A stretch of 64,000 nucleotides of DNA from Actinokineospora enzanensis DSM 44649 (GCF_000374445.1 NZ_KB894435.1:1-64000); one strand, 5' to 3'. Numbered from the stretch's first letter, positions 13,144-23,025 are shown. Numbers and translations: made by a program. The notes: generated by a model not told the origin, from the sequence alone.

Positions 13144-14175
13144 ATGGAACTCGGCGTGTACAGCTTCGCGGACCGGCACCCGGACCCGGCGAGCGGCGAT
13201 CAGCTGTCGGTGGCACAGGCGTTGGCGAACACGCTGGAACGGATCAGGCTGGCCGACGAGGTCGGGCTGTCCTTCTACGGTCTTGGCGAGCACCACCTGG
13301 ACAACTACGCCAGCTCCAACCCCGGCACGGTCCTGGCGGCCGCCGCCTCGGTCACCTCGCAGATCACGCTCAGCACCGCCGTCACGGTGTTGAGCACCGA
13401 GGACCCGGTCCGCCTCTACCAGCAGTTCACCACGCTCGACCAGCTCAGCCGGGGGCGCGCGGAGCTGTTGGCCGGGCGCGGGTCGTTCACCGAGTCGTTC
13501 CCGCTGTTCGGGGCGAACCTGGAGGACTACGACGACCTGTTCGAGGAGAAGCTGGCCCTCCTGCTGCGCCTGGACCGCGAGGACCCGATCACCTGGTCGG
13601 GCCGTTTCCGTCCACCGCTGGAGAACGCGCACGTGCTGCCCCGCCCGTACCGGGACCACCTGCGGATCTCGATCGGCACCGGCGGCAACCCGCAGTCCTC
13701 CGTGCGCGCGGGCCTACTCGGGCTCCCGGTCGTCTACGCCGTCATCGGTGGACAGCCCGAACGCTTCGCGCCGTTGACCGATCTCTACCGGCGCGCGGGC
13801 GAGGCAGGCGGTCACGCGCCCGAGGAGTTGCACGTCACGATGGGCGCGATCGGCCTGATCGGGCGGGATTCCCAGACGGCCAAAGAGGACTTCTACCCGT
13901 ACTGGTTGGAGACGATGAAGTACGGCGCGCGCGCTCGCGGCTGGACAGTGCCATCACGCGCGGAGTACGACGCCTGGACCAAGGACGCGAACTCGATTTT
14001 CGCGGGCAGCCCGGACGAGATCGCCGACCGGATCATCACCGTGGGCAAGCTCGTCGGCGCCGACCGCTACGCCATGCAGATGGACTGGGCAGGCGTCCCG
14101 CACGACAAGGTCATGACCGCCATCGAACTCCTGGGCACCGAAATCCTCCCCCAAGTCCGCAAGGAGTTCGGCTAG
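13144..14175 (+). CDS. LLM-class flavin-dependent oxidoreductase
   Basis: A 343-residue bacterial-luciferase-like monooxygenase. Marks are MELGVYSF, the GEHHLDNYASSNP segment that forms the flavin pocket, LDQLSRGRAELLAGRGS, and a C-terminal part in which SPDEIADRI matches the family. An AGGAGG site sits just before the ATG. The promoter region carries an imperfect TGTTGAC/GTCGACA inverted repeat at 13112-13126. Related proteins use FMN or F420; cofactor and substrate are not evident. The divergent ABM monooxygenase may share control. Confidence 0.87.
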   Translation: MELGVYSFADRHPDPASGDQLSVAQALANTLERIRLADEVGLSFYGLGEHHLDNYASSNPGTVLAAAASVTSQITLSTAVTVLSTEDPVRLYQQFTTLDQLSRGRAELLAGRGSFTESFPLFGANLEDYDDLFEEKLALLLRLDREDPITWSGRFRPPLENAHVLPRPYRDHLRISIGTGGNPQSSVRAGLLGLPVVYAVIGGQPERFAPLTDLYRRAGEAGGHAPEELHVTMGAIGLIGRDSQTAKEDFYPYWLETMKYGARARGWTVPSRAEYDAWTKDANSIFAGSPDEIADRIITVGKLVGADRYAMQMDWAGVPHDKVMTAIELLGTEILPQVRKEFG

Positions 14176-14304
14176 ACCACACTTCGCGAGTCCGTCGTAG
14201 CGGTTGACGTCCGTTGCGCGACGCTCCCGGTGTCGAGCCGGTGTGGCGGTTGCCAGGTCGGGGACGATGCCGGGCGGGGATGAGGGGGCGGGTGGCGGGA
14301 GAAA

Positions 14305-16383
14305 ATGGGCACAGTGTTGACGGTTGATCTTGGCTCGGCGAACACGGTGGCGGTGGTCGCGGCCACGGGTGAGCGGCCCAGGGTCGTGGAGGTCGACGGC
14401 TCGGTGACCATGCCGTCGGCGGTGTTCGCCGCACCCGAGTCCGGTCTGGTGGTGGGCCGGGAGGCCGTGCGCCGGGCCCGCACCCATCCCGCCCGGTTCG
14501 AGGGCACGCCGAAGCGCCGCGTGGACGACGGAACGCTGCTGCTGGGCGACCGCGAGGTGACCGTGGTGGACGCGTTCGCCGCCGTCTACGCGCGGGTCGC
14601 GGGCGAGGTCGGCAGGCAGCTCGGCGACGCGTCGATCGACGTTGTCCGGCTCACGCACCCGGCGCGCTGGGGCCGGTTCCGCCGCTCGGTGCTCGTCGAC
14701 AGCGCGCGCCGGGCAGGCTGGCCGGAGGTCGTGCTGGTGCCGGAGCCGGTCGCGGCCGCCGCCTACTTCGCCGCCGAACGGGCCGGGCTGGGCGTCGGCG
14801 ACGCGCTGGCCGTGTACGACCTGGGTTCGGGCACGTTCGACGTGGCCGTGGTCGAGCGGACGTCCACCGGTTTCCAGGTGCTGGCCGAGGACGGCCTGGC
14901 CGACTTCGGCGGCGCGGACATCGACCAGGCCCTGTTCGACCACATCGGCACCCAGCTCGGCCGCCGCGACCCGGCCGCCTGGCAGCGGATCGCCCACCCG
15001 GAGACCACTGCGGACCGCCGCGCGCAGCGGGCGTTGCGGGAGGAGGTGACGGCGGCCAAGGAGGCGCTGTCGCAGCACCAGGTCACCGAGATCCCGCTGC
15101 CGGAGCCGTTCGACGAGATCATGGTGACGCGTGGGGAGCTGGAGTCCCTGATCGCCGACCCGATCCGCCGCTCGGTCGGCGTCCTGTCCGCCACGATCCG
15201 CGCGGCGGGCCGGTCCCCGCAGCGGATCAAGGGCGTGTTCCTGGTCGGCGGCTCCAGCCGGGTGCCGCTGGTGGCCCAGGTGATCGCGGCCGAGCTGGGC
15301 GTGGTGCCGATCAGCCTGGACCAGCCGGAGACCACGGTCGCCCTCGGTGCCCACCACCTCGCCGTCCACCACCTCGCCGTCGCCGACCGCGACCCGCTCC
15401 CGGAACCCACGCCCGAACCCGGACCCGCCGCGATGGCGCCGGTCCTGCCCGCCGCACTGGCCCCCGAACCGGAGCCGGTATCGGCGACCGGGCCGGTGTT
15501 CCGGACGATCCCGCACGCCGCCCCGACATCCGCCCAGACCGGCCCGCTGGACGGGGATCTGTTCCCCCAGCTGGCCGCGTTACCCGGAACCCCTGCCCTG
15601 GTCGGCGACACCGAGGCCCCGAAGACGGTCGACCACCAGTGGCTGGTCGCGGCGGCGGTGCTGGTGCTGGTCGCCATCGGGTTCTCCGTGCACGACATCG
15701 CCGACTTCGCCGGGTCGTCGTCCGACCGGGTCGGCATCGGCATCGCGCTCTACGTCGCCGCCTGCCTCGTGGGCAGCACCGGCATCGCCCTCCTCATCCG
15801 AAACCACCGGCTGGCACCATCGCTGCTCACCGTCGCGAGCGGCCTGTGGCTGATCGCCCTGCACTTCCCGCACCGGGAGTCGATCGTCTACTGGGGACTG
15901 GTGGCGGCCGTGGCCGCGACCGCCGCCGCCCACCACCACGCCTGGCAACGACGCCTGCCCACCAGGACCGAGGGCGCCGTCTTGATCTTCGTCTCGGCCT
16001 GCTGCTCGCTCGCGACGCTGTGGATCCCCTACCTGCTGGCCGGGATTCTCCTCCTGGCCTCCGGCGTCCTGTACGTACGCGGTGTCAAGTGGGCGACGAA
16101 CCTGGCCATGCTCCCGATGAGCCTCCTTCTCGTGGGCGTAGCCCTCTACGTGTACGCCGACGCGGAAACCAAGACTTCGCTGCTGCTCCCGGAGTCCCTG
16201 CAAAGGGACCACATCGACATCCCGGCCCCGTTCGAGGCGACGCACAACATCAAGGGTGAGCTGGTGCTCACTGCCATCCCCGTCCTCTTCCTTTTCTCGT
16301 TCGTCGTCCTGATGCTGCTCGCGCGAAGTTCCCAGCTCGAACAGGCCCATCAGCGCAAGCTCAAGGAAGACGCGGACCTATAG
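14305..16383 (+). CDS. Hsp70-like ATPase fused to a membrane domain
   Basis: 692 residues in three parts. Residues 1-350 are an actin-fold Hsp70 ATPase with phosphate-1 motif DLGSANTVAVV (8-18), phosphate-2 VYDLGSGTFDVAVVE near 172-186, and adenosine motif FLVGGSSRVPLV near 312. Residues 360-445 are a Pro/Ala-rich linker. The rest, from about 446, is six to seven hydrophobic helices ending in a short charged tail. The canonical Hsp70 substrate-binding domain is absent and a membrane anchor takes its place. Such chimeras are seen in actinobacteria but their task is unclear; a membrane-bound sensor or chaperone is an inference. A TTA codon (15580) lies in the linker. It is a lone gene, convergent with the peptide-transport operon. 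Confidence 0.85.
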   Translation: MGTVLTVDLGSANTVAVVAATGERPRVVEVDGSVTMPSAVFAAPESGLVVGREAVRRARTHPARFEGTPKRRVDDGTLLLGDREVTVVDAFAAVYARVAGEVGRQLGDASIDVVRLTHPARWGRFRRSVLVDSARRAGWPEVVLVPEPVAAAAYFAAERAGLGVGDALAVYDLGSGTFDVAVVERTSTGFQVLAEDGLADFGGADIDQALFDHIGTQLGRRDPAAWQRIAHPETTADRRAQRALREEVTAAKEALSQHQVTEIPLPEPFDEIMVTRGELESLIADPIRRSVGVLSATIRAAGRSPQRIKGVFLVGGSSRVPLVAQVIAAELGVVPISLDQPETTVALGAHHLAVHHLAVADRDPLPEPTPEPGPAAMAPVLPAALAPEPEPVSATGPVFRTIPHAAPTSAQTGPLDGDLFPQLAALPGTPALVGDTEAPKTVDHQWLVAAAVLVLVAIGFSVHDIADFAGSSSDRVGIGIALYVAACLVGSTGIALLIRNHRLAPSLLTVASGLWLIALHFPHRESIVYWGLVAAVAATAAAHHHAWQRRLPTRTEGAVLIFVSACCSLATLWIPYLLAGILLLASGVLYVRGVKWATNLAMLPMSLLLVGVALYVYADAETKTSLLLPESLQRDHIDIPAPFEATHNIKGELVLTAIPVLFLFSFVVLMLLARSSQLEQAHQRKLKEDADL

Positions 16384-16393
16384 GCCACCTGAG

Positions 16394-17920
16394 TCACCTG
16401 GCCGGTCGCCACTCCAGAACGTCCAGGGCGCCGTTGGGGGCGAACGCTCCGAGCCCGTCCACGCCCTTGGCGAACACGTAGTTCTGCACGGTGGCCACCG
16501 GTAGGAACCAGGCCCGGTCCACCACAGCCTTGCTGAACGCGCGCGCCGCCGCGTCCTGCTGGTCCGCCGGTGCGGCGGCCAGGGTGGCAAACGCTTGCTC
16601 CACGGCGGGATCCTTGCTCTGGAACGGGTTCAACGGCGAGGCACCGCCGGTGATGTTGAACAGGGCGCTGGCGTAGAGCGGTGTGGTCAGCCGGAACGTC
16701 ACGCCCGCGAACTTCCGCGAGGTCAGGTCCGCGACGAACTTGCTCAGGTCATTGCCGTCGGTGTGGATGTTCGCAGTCACCCCCGCCTCTCCCAGCTGCG
16801 CCGACACCGCCTGCGACGCCGTGTTCATCCCGAACGTCAACAGGTCCACCAGTTCGAACGAGAACCCCTTGGCATACCCCGCCTCGGCCAGCAGCTGCCG
16901 CGCCTTCGCCGGATCGTGCGGATAGACGTTCTCCAACGCCGGGTCGTAACCATCGGTCCCCGCCGACGCGATCTGCCCGGCGGGCGAGAACCCCGCACCC
17001 AGGGCGTTCGCGATGGCCTGTCGGTCGACCGCGTGGTTCAACGCCTGCCGCACCCGCACATCACCCATCGCGGGCGCGGCCTCACCCGACCGGTCGATGA
17101 GATACAGCGCGAGCACCCCGGGGTTGCCTTCCAGCACGGTCGCCCCGCCGCCCTTGGCCTGGGCCACCAGGGTCGCCGTCGCGTTGAGATCGACGTCGAT
17201 CTGGCCGCTGACCAGCGCCTGGGTGGCCGAGTTGGCGTCCGGGATGACCCGCACCACGACCTTGGCGAACCGTTGCCGCTCCGGCTGCCAGTACCTCGGG
17301 TTCTTCACGAACGTGTAGTGGTCGCCCGCCACCGTCCCCGCAGTGTCCAATGTGTACGGTCCGGCGCCGAAGGTCTGGGCGGCGAGCTTGTCCGGGGCCG
17401 AACGGCCCGCCGGGCTGATGATGTCGCCCCAGTTCACCAGCTGGCTGAACACATACGGCAGGATCGGGTTCGGCGTGGACAGGCTGACCGTGACCTTCCG
17501 CCCCTCGGCCGTCACGTTCGTGATCCCGGTCAGGAACGGCTTCATCGGACCGGGACTGGTCAGGTAGTACTTGAGCGTCGCCACCACGTCCGCAGGCTCC
17601 ACCGGGCTGCCATCCGCGAACACCACACCGGTCCGGATAGTCATCTCGAACCTGGTATTGCCGGTGCCGACGTATCCCCACTCAGTTGCCAGCGCGGGTG
17701 CGAAGCTGCCATCGGAGTTGGCGCGGATCAGCGGTTCATAACCGAGCCAGTTGACGATGCCCTGACCGCCCGAACCGTTCAGGGCGGGGTTCAGGCTCTC
17801 CGGCGGCGCGGGCAGCGCCACCACCAGCGTGTCGTCGGCGGCCGCCTTCGACGACGGGGAACAGGCGGGCACGACACAGGCCAAGGCGGCCGCGATGGCC
17901 ACCACCGCGAGTCTTCTCAC
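16394..17920 (-). CDS. Peptide ABC transporter substrate-binding lipoprotein
   Basis: 508 residues of the SBP_bac_5 (DppA/OppA) family. The N-terminus is a lipoprotein signal: a positive MRRL start, a hydrophobic core, and VVPAC with the lipidated Cys at residue 20. The mature part has ESLNPALNGSGGQGIVNWLGYEPLI and RVRQALNHAVDRQAIANAL, both typical. It captures peptides or similar ligands outside the cell. It is the last gene of a five-gene overlapping operon (ATGA junction with the ATPase gene). Confidence 0.92.
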   Translation of the reverse strand: MRRLAVVAIAAALACVVPACSPSSKAAADDTLVVALPAPPESLNPALNGSGGQGIVNWLGYEPLIRANSDGSFAPALATEWGYVGTGNTRFEMTIRTGVVFADGSPVEPADVVATLKYYLTSPGPMKPFLTGITNVTAEGRKVTVSLSTPNPILPYVFSQLVNWGDIISPAGRSAPDKLAAQTFGAGPYTLDTAGTVAGDHYTFVKNPRYWQPERQRFAKVVVRVIPDANSATQALVSGQIDVDLNATATLVAQAKGGGATVLEGNPGVLALYLIDRSGEAAPAMGDVRVRQALNHAVDRQAIANALGAGFSPAGQIASAGTDGYDPALENVYPHDPAKARQLLAEAGYAKGFSFELVDLLTFGMNTASQAVSAQLGEAGVTANIHTDGNDLSKFVADLTSRKFAGVTFRLTTPLYASALFNITGGASPLNPFQSKDPAVEQAFATLAAAPADQQDAAARAFSKAVVDRAWFLPVATVQNYVFAKGVDGLGAFAPNGALDVLEWRPAR

Positions 17921-18729
17921 GAGACAAGTCCTTCCTGGACGGAACGGGAGGCGCGCCGCAGCGCGCGACGGCGGGCCTGCTCGGCCGGGTCGGCCACCGG
18001 GGCCGCCGCGAGCAGGGCGCGGGTGTAGGGGTGGTTCGGGGTGTCGCAGACCTGGGCGACCGGGCCGGACTCGACGACCCGGCCGCGCCGCAGGACGACG
18101 ACCTCGTCGGCGATGTGCCGGACGACGGCCAGGTCGTGAGTGACGAACAGGTACGACAGGCCGTGCTCGGCCTGCAGGTCGGCGAGCAGGTTGAGCACGT
18201 GTGCCTGCACCGACAGGTCCAACGCGCTCACCGCCTCGTCGCAGATCAGCAGGCGCGGCCGGGGCATCAGCGCGCGGGCGATGGCGATGCGTTGCAGCTG
18301 TCCGCCGGAGAACTGGGCCGGGTAGCGGTCGGCGGCGGAGCGGTCGAGCCCGACGCGCTCCAGCATGGCCCCGACTCGTTCCCCCAGGTCGGCGGGCCGT
18401 TCCCGGGTGAGCGGCTCGGCCACGGCCTGTCCGATGGTGCGGCCGGGGTTGAACGACAGGTACGGGTTCTGGAAGACGACCTGGATCTGTGCGCTCAGTT
18501 GCCGCCTGGCGCGACCGCGCAGGTGGGTGATGTCCTGCCCGGAAAGCCGCACGCTCCCTGAACTGACCGGCACCAGTCCGAGCACAGCCTTGCCCAGGGT
18601 GGTCTTACCGGAGCCGGACTCCCCTACCAGGCCCACGGTCGTGTTCGGCATTACCCGCAGCGATACGTCTATCAGCGCCTGGTGGTCGCGATAGTGGACC
18701 CCTAGCCTCTCGATCTCCAGCAGGCTCAT
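17917..18729 (-). CDS. Peptide ABC transporter ATPase (DppF/OppF-like)
   Basis: 270 residues with Walker A GESGSGKTT near 35, Q-loop VFQNPYLSFNP, signature FSGGQLQRIAIARAL near 145, Walker B LLICDEAVSALD near 165 and the switch His in VTHDLAVV. It lacks most of the C-terminal Cys-containing extension present in the other ATPase. It should pair with the ATPase half of the DppC-DppD fusion. Start and stop both overlap neighbours by four bases. Confidence 0.92.
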   Translation of the reverse strand: MSLLEIERLGVHYRDHQALIDVSLRVMPNTTVGLVGESGSGKTTLGKAVLGLVPVSSGSVRLSGQDITHLRGRARRQLSAQIQVVFQNPYLSFNPGRTIGQAVAEPLTRERPADLGERVGAMLERVGLDRSAADRYPAQFSGGQLQRIAIARALMPRPRLLICDEAVSALDLSVQAHVLNLLADLQAEHGLSYLFVTHDLAVVRHIADEVVVLRRGRVVESGPVAQVCDTPNHPYTRALLAAAPVADPAEQARRRALRRASRSVQEGLVS

Positions 18730-20588
18730 CGGCGGGCTCCCACTGGGTTTCTGGGGTGCAGGCAGCGGAACACGACGCCAGTTTCGTCCGAAGTGGACTC
18801 GACAGGTCCGCTCGGGCAGTCATCGGTGGCGAACGCGCAGCGGGGGGCGAACCGGCAGCCGGTGGGCCACTGGCCGGGAGGGGGGACCGCGCCCGGTAGG
18901 ACCGGCAGTCGGGTTTTCGGTTCGGCGGCAGTGGGGTTTGCCGCCAGCAGGGCTTCCGTATAGGGGTGGCGGGGTGCGGCGAAGACCTGTTCCACGTCCG
19001 TGCTCTCCACGACCTGTCCCGCGTACATGACCACGGCCGTGTCGCAGGTGTCGGCGACGACGCCCCAGTCGTGGGTGACCAGGACGAGTGCCATGCCGGT
19101 GCGGTCGCGCAGTTCCCGCAGGAGATCGAGTACCTCCGCCTGCACGGTCACGTCCAGCGCGGTGGTGGGTTCGTCGGCGATGAGCAGGCGGGGCTCACCT
19201 GCCAGGGCACGCGCGATCGAGACCCGTTGGGCCATGCCGCCGGACAGTTCATGCGGGTACTTCGCCATCACCGCCGCCGGATCGGGCAGGTGCACTGCTC
19301 GCAGCAGTTCCACTACCCGGGCCTGGGTGATGCGGCGGTTCGCGCGAGTGTGTCTGCGGACGGTCTCCGCGAGCTGGTCGCCGACGGTGAACAACGGGTC
19401 CAGGCCGGCTACCGGATCCTGGCCTATATATCCGATCCCACTGCCTCGGACACCACCCATCGCGCGTTCGCTCAGCCCGAGCAGGTCTTGTCCGGCGAAG
19501 GACAGGGCGGTAGCGCTGACGGTCGCTCCCGGTGGTAGCAGCCGCAGCACCCCGGAGACGGCCATGGTCTTACCGCACCCGGACTCCCCCACCAGCCCGA
19601 GCGCCTGCCCTGCCGCCACGTCGAACCCGACGCCGTCGACCACGACCGTGCCATCGGCCAACCGCACAGTCAGCCCACGCACCGACAGCACCGCGTCACG
19701 TTCCGACGGCTCACGCGCTGCCGGGACCACGCGGGTACGCATCCGCCGCCAGGACAGCTGCTCGCCGGTGACCCGATCGTCGGTCGCGGCCCGGACGACA
19801 TCGCCGAGCAGCGCGCACGCCACGGCCGTCAGGGCGACCACGCCGCCGGTCGGTACCAGCAGCCACGGCTGCCGGTAGATGGCCTGCGAGGCGTCCAGGA
19901 TCAACCCGCCCCAGCTCGGCTCCGGCGGCTGGACGCCCAGGCCGAGGAAGCCCAGGGACGCCTCCACCAGCAGGGCCGAGCCCGCGACCAGGGACACCAG
20001 CGAGACCACCGGCCCGGCCACGGCGGGCAGCACGTGCCGCGCCAGCACCCGCGCCGGACCCAGCCCGGCGACGGTCGCGGCGGCCACGAACGGCTCGTCC
20101 CGCACCCGGATCGCCGAGGCCCGCACGACCCGGGCCAGCCCGGCCGAGGACAACACGCCGAGGGTGACCATGGCGGCGGCCTCGTCGTGCGGGAACACGG
20201 CGAGCACCACCAGCAGGATCACCACGGCGGGCGCGGACAACAGCAGGTCGTTGACCCGGTTCAGGACCCGGTCGAGCAGGCCGCGCCGATAGCCCGCGAC
20301 CAGTCCGAGCAGCACGCCCAGCACGGTGTGGACGACCAGCGCGAGCCCGACCACGAGCAGGCTGGTGCGGCCGCCGTGCAGGACGCGGCTGAGCACGTCC
20401 CGCCCGAGCTGGTCGGTGCCCAACCAGTGCGCGCCGGTCGGCCCGCTGTAGACGGCGGCGAGATCCTGGCCCAGCGGCGGGTAGGGGGCCAACCAATCGG
20501 CGGCCACACAAGCCAGCACCAACAGAACCAACCAACCCAGGCACAACGCACCGAGCGGGCGGCGCGCGACCGCGCGCAGAACCCTCAC
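18726..20588 (-). CDS. Peptide ABC transporter permease-ATPase fusion (DppC-DppD)
   Basis: A single 620-residue frame that joins two normally separate subunits. Residues 1-275 are a DppC-type permease with GTDQLGRDVLSRVLHGGR and an EAA loop (FVAAATVAGLGPARVLARH). After a short linker, residues from about 299 are a DppD-type ATPase with Walker A GESGCGKTM, signature LSGGMAQRVSIARAL, Walker B LLIADEPTTALD, and the C-terminal oligopeptide-transporter extension with Cys residues (CRFAPRCAFATDDCP). The GTG start overlaps the DppB stop. There is no stop or frameshift between the parts. The fusion fixes one ATPase to one permease. Confidence 0.9.
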   Translation of the reverse strand: MRVLRAVARRPLGALCLGWLVLLVLACVAADWLAPYPPLGQDLAAVYSGPTGAHWLGTDQLGRDVLSRVLHGGRTSLLVVGLALVVHTVLGVLLGLVAGYRRGLLDRVLNRVNDLLLSAPAVVILLVVLAVFPHDEAAAMVTLGVLSSAGLARVVRASAIRVRDEPFVAAATVAGLGPARVLARHVLPAVAGPVVSLVSLVAGSALLVEASLGFLGLGVQPPEPSWGGLILDASQAIYRQPWLLVPTGGVVALTAVACALLGDVVRAATDDRVTGEQLSWRRMRTRVVPAAREPSERDAVLSVRGLTVRLADGTVVVDGVGFDVAAGQALGLVGESGCGKTMAVSGVLRLLPPGATVSATALSFAGQDLLGLSERAMGGVRGSGIGYIGQDPVAGLDPLFTVGDQLAETVRRHTRANRRITQARVVELLRAVHLPDPAAVMAKYPHELSGGMAQRVSIARALAGEPRLLIADEPTTALDVTVQAEVLDLLRELRDRTGMALVLVTHDWGVVADTCDTAVVMYAGQVVESTDVEQVFAAPRHPYTEALLAANPTAAEPKTRLPVLPGAVPPPGQWPTGCRFAPRCAFATDDCPSGPVESTSDETGVVFRCLHPRNPVGARR

Positions 20589-21526
20589 GAGGTCACCGTC
20601 CGTGGGGTGAGCCGTCCGGACACCAGGTCGGTCAGCAGGTTCACCACGACCACGAGGACCGTGAAGCACAGCACCACGCCCTCCAGCACCGGTAGGTCGT
20701 GCTGGGCAGTGGCGGTTACCGTCAGCTGTCCAAGACCGGGCAGGGCGAACAGCTGCTCCACCACGATGGATCCACCCAGCAATCCGATCAGGACCACACC
20801 GAACACGTTGACGACCGGTAGTGCCGCGTTCTTGGCCGCGTGCCGGAACACCACCGACCGAGTGGACATCCCGTTGGCGCGCAAAGCCCGGATGTACGGG
20901 CGTCCCAGCACGTCCGCCATAGCGCCACGGACCTGTCGGGCGATGACAGCGATACCTCCGACGGACAGACACACGACCGGCAACACCAGCGACAGTGCCC
21001 ACTGGTCGGGTGCCTCCCCGAACGGCACGTACCCGGTCACCGGGAACACCGCCAGGTTCACCGCGAACACGACCACCAACAACAACCCCAGCCACGGCGC
21101 GGGCACGCTCATGCCCAGCACCGAGACCCCGTCGACCACCCTGCCCACGAACCCGCCACGCACCGCCCCGAACAGCCCGATGGCGGCACCGATGACCGCG
21201 ATCACCAAGGCGGACAACCCAAGCAGCGACAGCGTGACCGCCACGCGGTCCTGGACGATGTCGGTGACCGGTTGGGCGGTGAACAGCGACGTGCCCAGGT
21301 CGCCGCGCACCAGACCGGTCAGCCAGTGCCAGTACTGCTCCACCAGCGGCCGGTCCAGGCCGAGCTGGGCGCGCACCTGGGCATACGCGACCGGGTCGGT
21401 GTTGGTGCCCAGGATCGTGCGCGCCGCGTCGCCGGGGGTGAGCCAGGCAAGGACGAAGGTGAGCGCGGACAGGACGAGCAGGAGCGGCAGCGACCACAGC
21501 AGCCTGCCGCCGACCAGCCGGATCAT
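20585..21526 (-). CDS. Peptide ABC transporter permease (DppB-like)
   Basis: A 313-residue inner-membrane permease with the DppB N-terminal pattern (first helix, then GDAARTILGTNTDP), six helices, and the EAA loop containing YIRALRANGMSTRSVVFRHA. It forms the channel with the permease half of the next gene. It starts ATGA-coupled to the CocE-type hydrolase. Confidence 0.93.
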   Translation of the reverse strand: MIRLVGGRLLWSLPLLLVLSALTFVLAWLTPGDAARTILGTNTDPVAYAQVRAQLGLDRPLVEQYWHWLTGLVRGDLGTSLFTAQPVTDIVQDRVAVTLSLLGLSALVIAVIGAAIGLFGAVRGGFVGRVVDGVSVLGMSVPAPWLGLLLVVVFAVNLAVFPVTGYVPFGEAPDQWALSLVLPVVCLSVGGIAVIARQVRGAMADVLGRPYIRALRANGMSTRSVVFRHAAKNAALPVVNVFGVVLIGLLGGSIVVEQLFALPGLGQLTVTATAQHDLPVLEGVVLCFTVLVVVVNLLTDLVSGRLTPRTVTS

Positions 21527-23025
21527 CGGGGGGCTCCCAGGACCGGCAGCACAACCAGGGTGTCGGGCAGCAGGGTGATCCGCGCGGGCTCGGCCGACTC
21601 GTCGGCGCGCACGGCGGTGAGCCCCAGCCGCAGCGACTCGCCCGGTCGCAGGAGCAGGTGCACGGGGTAGATCTCGACGTGCAGGGTGACCGGCTCGCCC
21701 GGGGGTACCGGGTCGGCGGCGGTGTGCGGATGCCAGGGGATGGCGACGTCACCGGCCGGGGTCACCGTGCTGCGGTCCAGGTCGAGGGCCCGGTGCGCGG
21801 CCCGCAGCCTCCCCTCGGTGATCTGCCGCGCGGCCCCGTCGACGTCGACGACCGAGACACGGGCGTGCAGGTCGAAGTCGACACAGTTGTCGACACCGGA
21901 CACGAGATTATCCACTATGGACACCAGGGTGAGCCCGACCTGGCCCAGCAGCCGGGTCGGTTCGGTGATCGGCAGGTCGAAGGTCACCGACTCGCCCCAC
22001 AGCCGCATGCCCGAGTCGGTGGACAGGTCGACCATCAGGGACACGTCGGTCGGCCCGGCGGGCGGCGCGCAGGAGAGGTCGACGCACACCGGCCTGGTCA
22101 CCGGTTCACGCACCGGTGACCACCGCGCCCACTCGGGTTCGGGCAGGCCCGGCAGCGTGATCCACTCGTCGGAGTCCAGCCGGGACAGGGCCACATTGGC
22201 CGCCGGACGGGTCGGATCCGGGCCCTCGCCGAACAGCCAATGCCGGAACCAGGCCGCCAGCTCCGCCCCGAGTTCCTTCGGCACGAACGGTTCGTGGCTC
22301 CAGTTGCCGACCACGAGCCGCTTCGGCGCGGCGCATTGTTGGAACCCGCGCACGGAGCCGCGCAGGAAGTAGTCGGTCCAGCCGCCGAGGAACAGCGCGG
22401 GCGCGGCGATCGCGCTGAGATCGGCCTGCTGGAAGGGCGCGGTGTCGAGGTCCTCCTCCAGCAGGCCGAGGTAGAAGTACCGCAGACCCTCGCGCCGGGT
22501 CTCGCGGTGTTGTGACGACAGGAGTGTCCGCGCGCCCCACGCGGTATGCGACGGGATGCCGCCGCGCTTCCACATGTCGCGGTAGGTGTCGGTGGGCGCG
22601 ATCCACGGTGCCAGACAGCGCAGCCCCTTCGGGCGGCGCGCGGCGATGAGAAGCTGGTTTATACCGGAGTAGGACCCACCCGCGAGCGCGGTTCCGTTCT
22701 CACAGAACGGTTGTTGCGCGATCCACTCCAACAGTTCGACGCCGTCGGTGATCTCACGCTCGGACAGCACACCGTAGTAGGGGCCGGTGGAACCGCCGAA
22801 CCCACGCACATCGGCGACCACCGCGTGGCAGCCCGTACTCAGGATCAGGTTCAGCAACGGAAAGTGCTGCATGGACTCCTTGCGGTAGGGGGTGATCAGG
22901 ACGACGACCGGGGCCGGTCCGGTCCCCGCCGGGTAGCGCAGGGCGGACAGGACGGCGCCGTCGCCCATCGGGACGGTCAACGGCTCCGGGGACGGGAGCA
23001 CCGGCGGCGCGGTGGATCCGGACAT
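21523..23025 (-). CDS. CocE/NonD-family (S15-type) hydrolase
   Basis: 500 residues of the X-Pro dipeptidyl-peptidase/cocaine-esterase family. The alpha/beta core carries the nucleophile in GGSYSG (Ser118), oxyanion Tyr in ITPYRK (Tyr47) and ADVRGFGGSTG; the C-terminal half is the beta-sandwich domain of the family (SRLDSDEW onwards). No signal peptide is seen, so it should act in the cytoplasm. As first gene of the peptide-transporter operon it may hydrolyse the imported compound, an ester or a peptide with N-terminal X-Pro. The internal ATG is chosen because the upstream frame has no family similarity. Confidence 0.88.
   Translation of the reverse strand: MSGSTAPPVLPSPEPLTVPMGDGAVLSALRYPAGTGPAPVVVLITPYRKESMQHFPLLNLILSTGCHAVVADVRGFGGSTGPYYGVLSEREITDGVELLEWIAQQPFCENGTALAGGSYSGINQLLIAARRPKGLRCLAPWIAPTDTYRDMWKRGGIPSHTAWGARTLLSSQHRETRREGLRYFYLGLLEEDLDTAPFQQADLSAIAAPALFLGGWTDYFLRGSVRGFQQCAAPKRLVVGNWSHEPFVPKELGAELAAWFRHWLFGEGPDPTRPAANVALSRLDSDEWITLPGLPEPEWARWSPVREPVTRPVCVDLSCAPPAGPTDVSLMVDLSTDSGMRLWGESVTFDLPITEPTRLLGQVGLTLVSIVDNLVSGVDNCVDFDLHARVSVVDVDGAARQITEGRLRAAHRALDLDRSTVTPAGDVAIPWHPHTAADPVPPGEPVTLHVEIYPVHLLLRPGESLRLGLTAVRADESAEPARITLLPDTLVVLPVLGAPR

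Noticed and set aside
16383-16403. Terminator hairpin GGCCA/TGGCC between the Hsp70-like gene and the peptide-binding protein gene
   Set aside because: Only five base pairs with an 11-base loop, and it overlaps the stop of the second gene; too weak to call.
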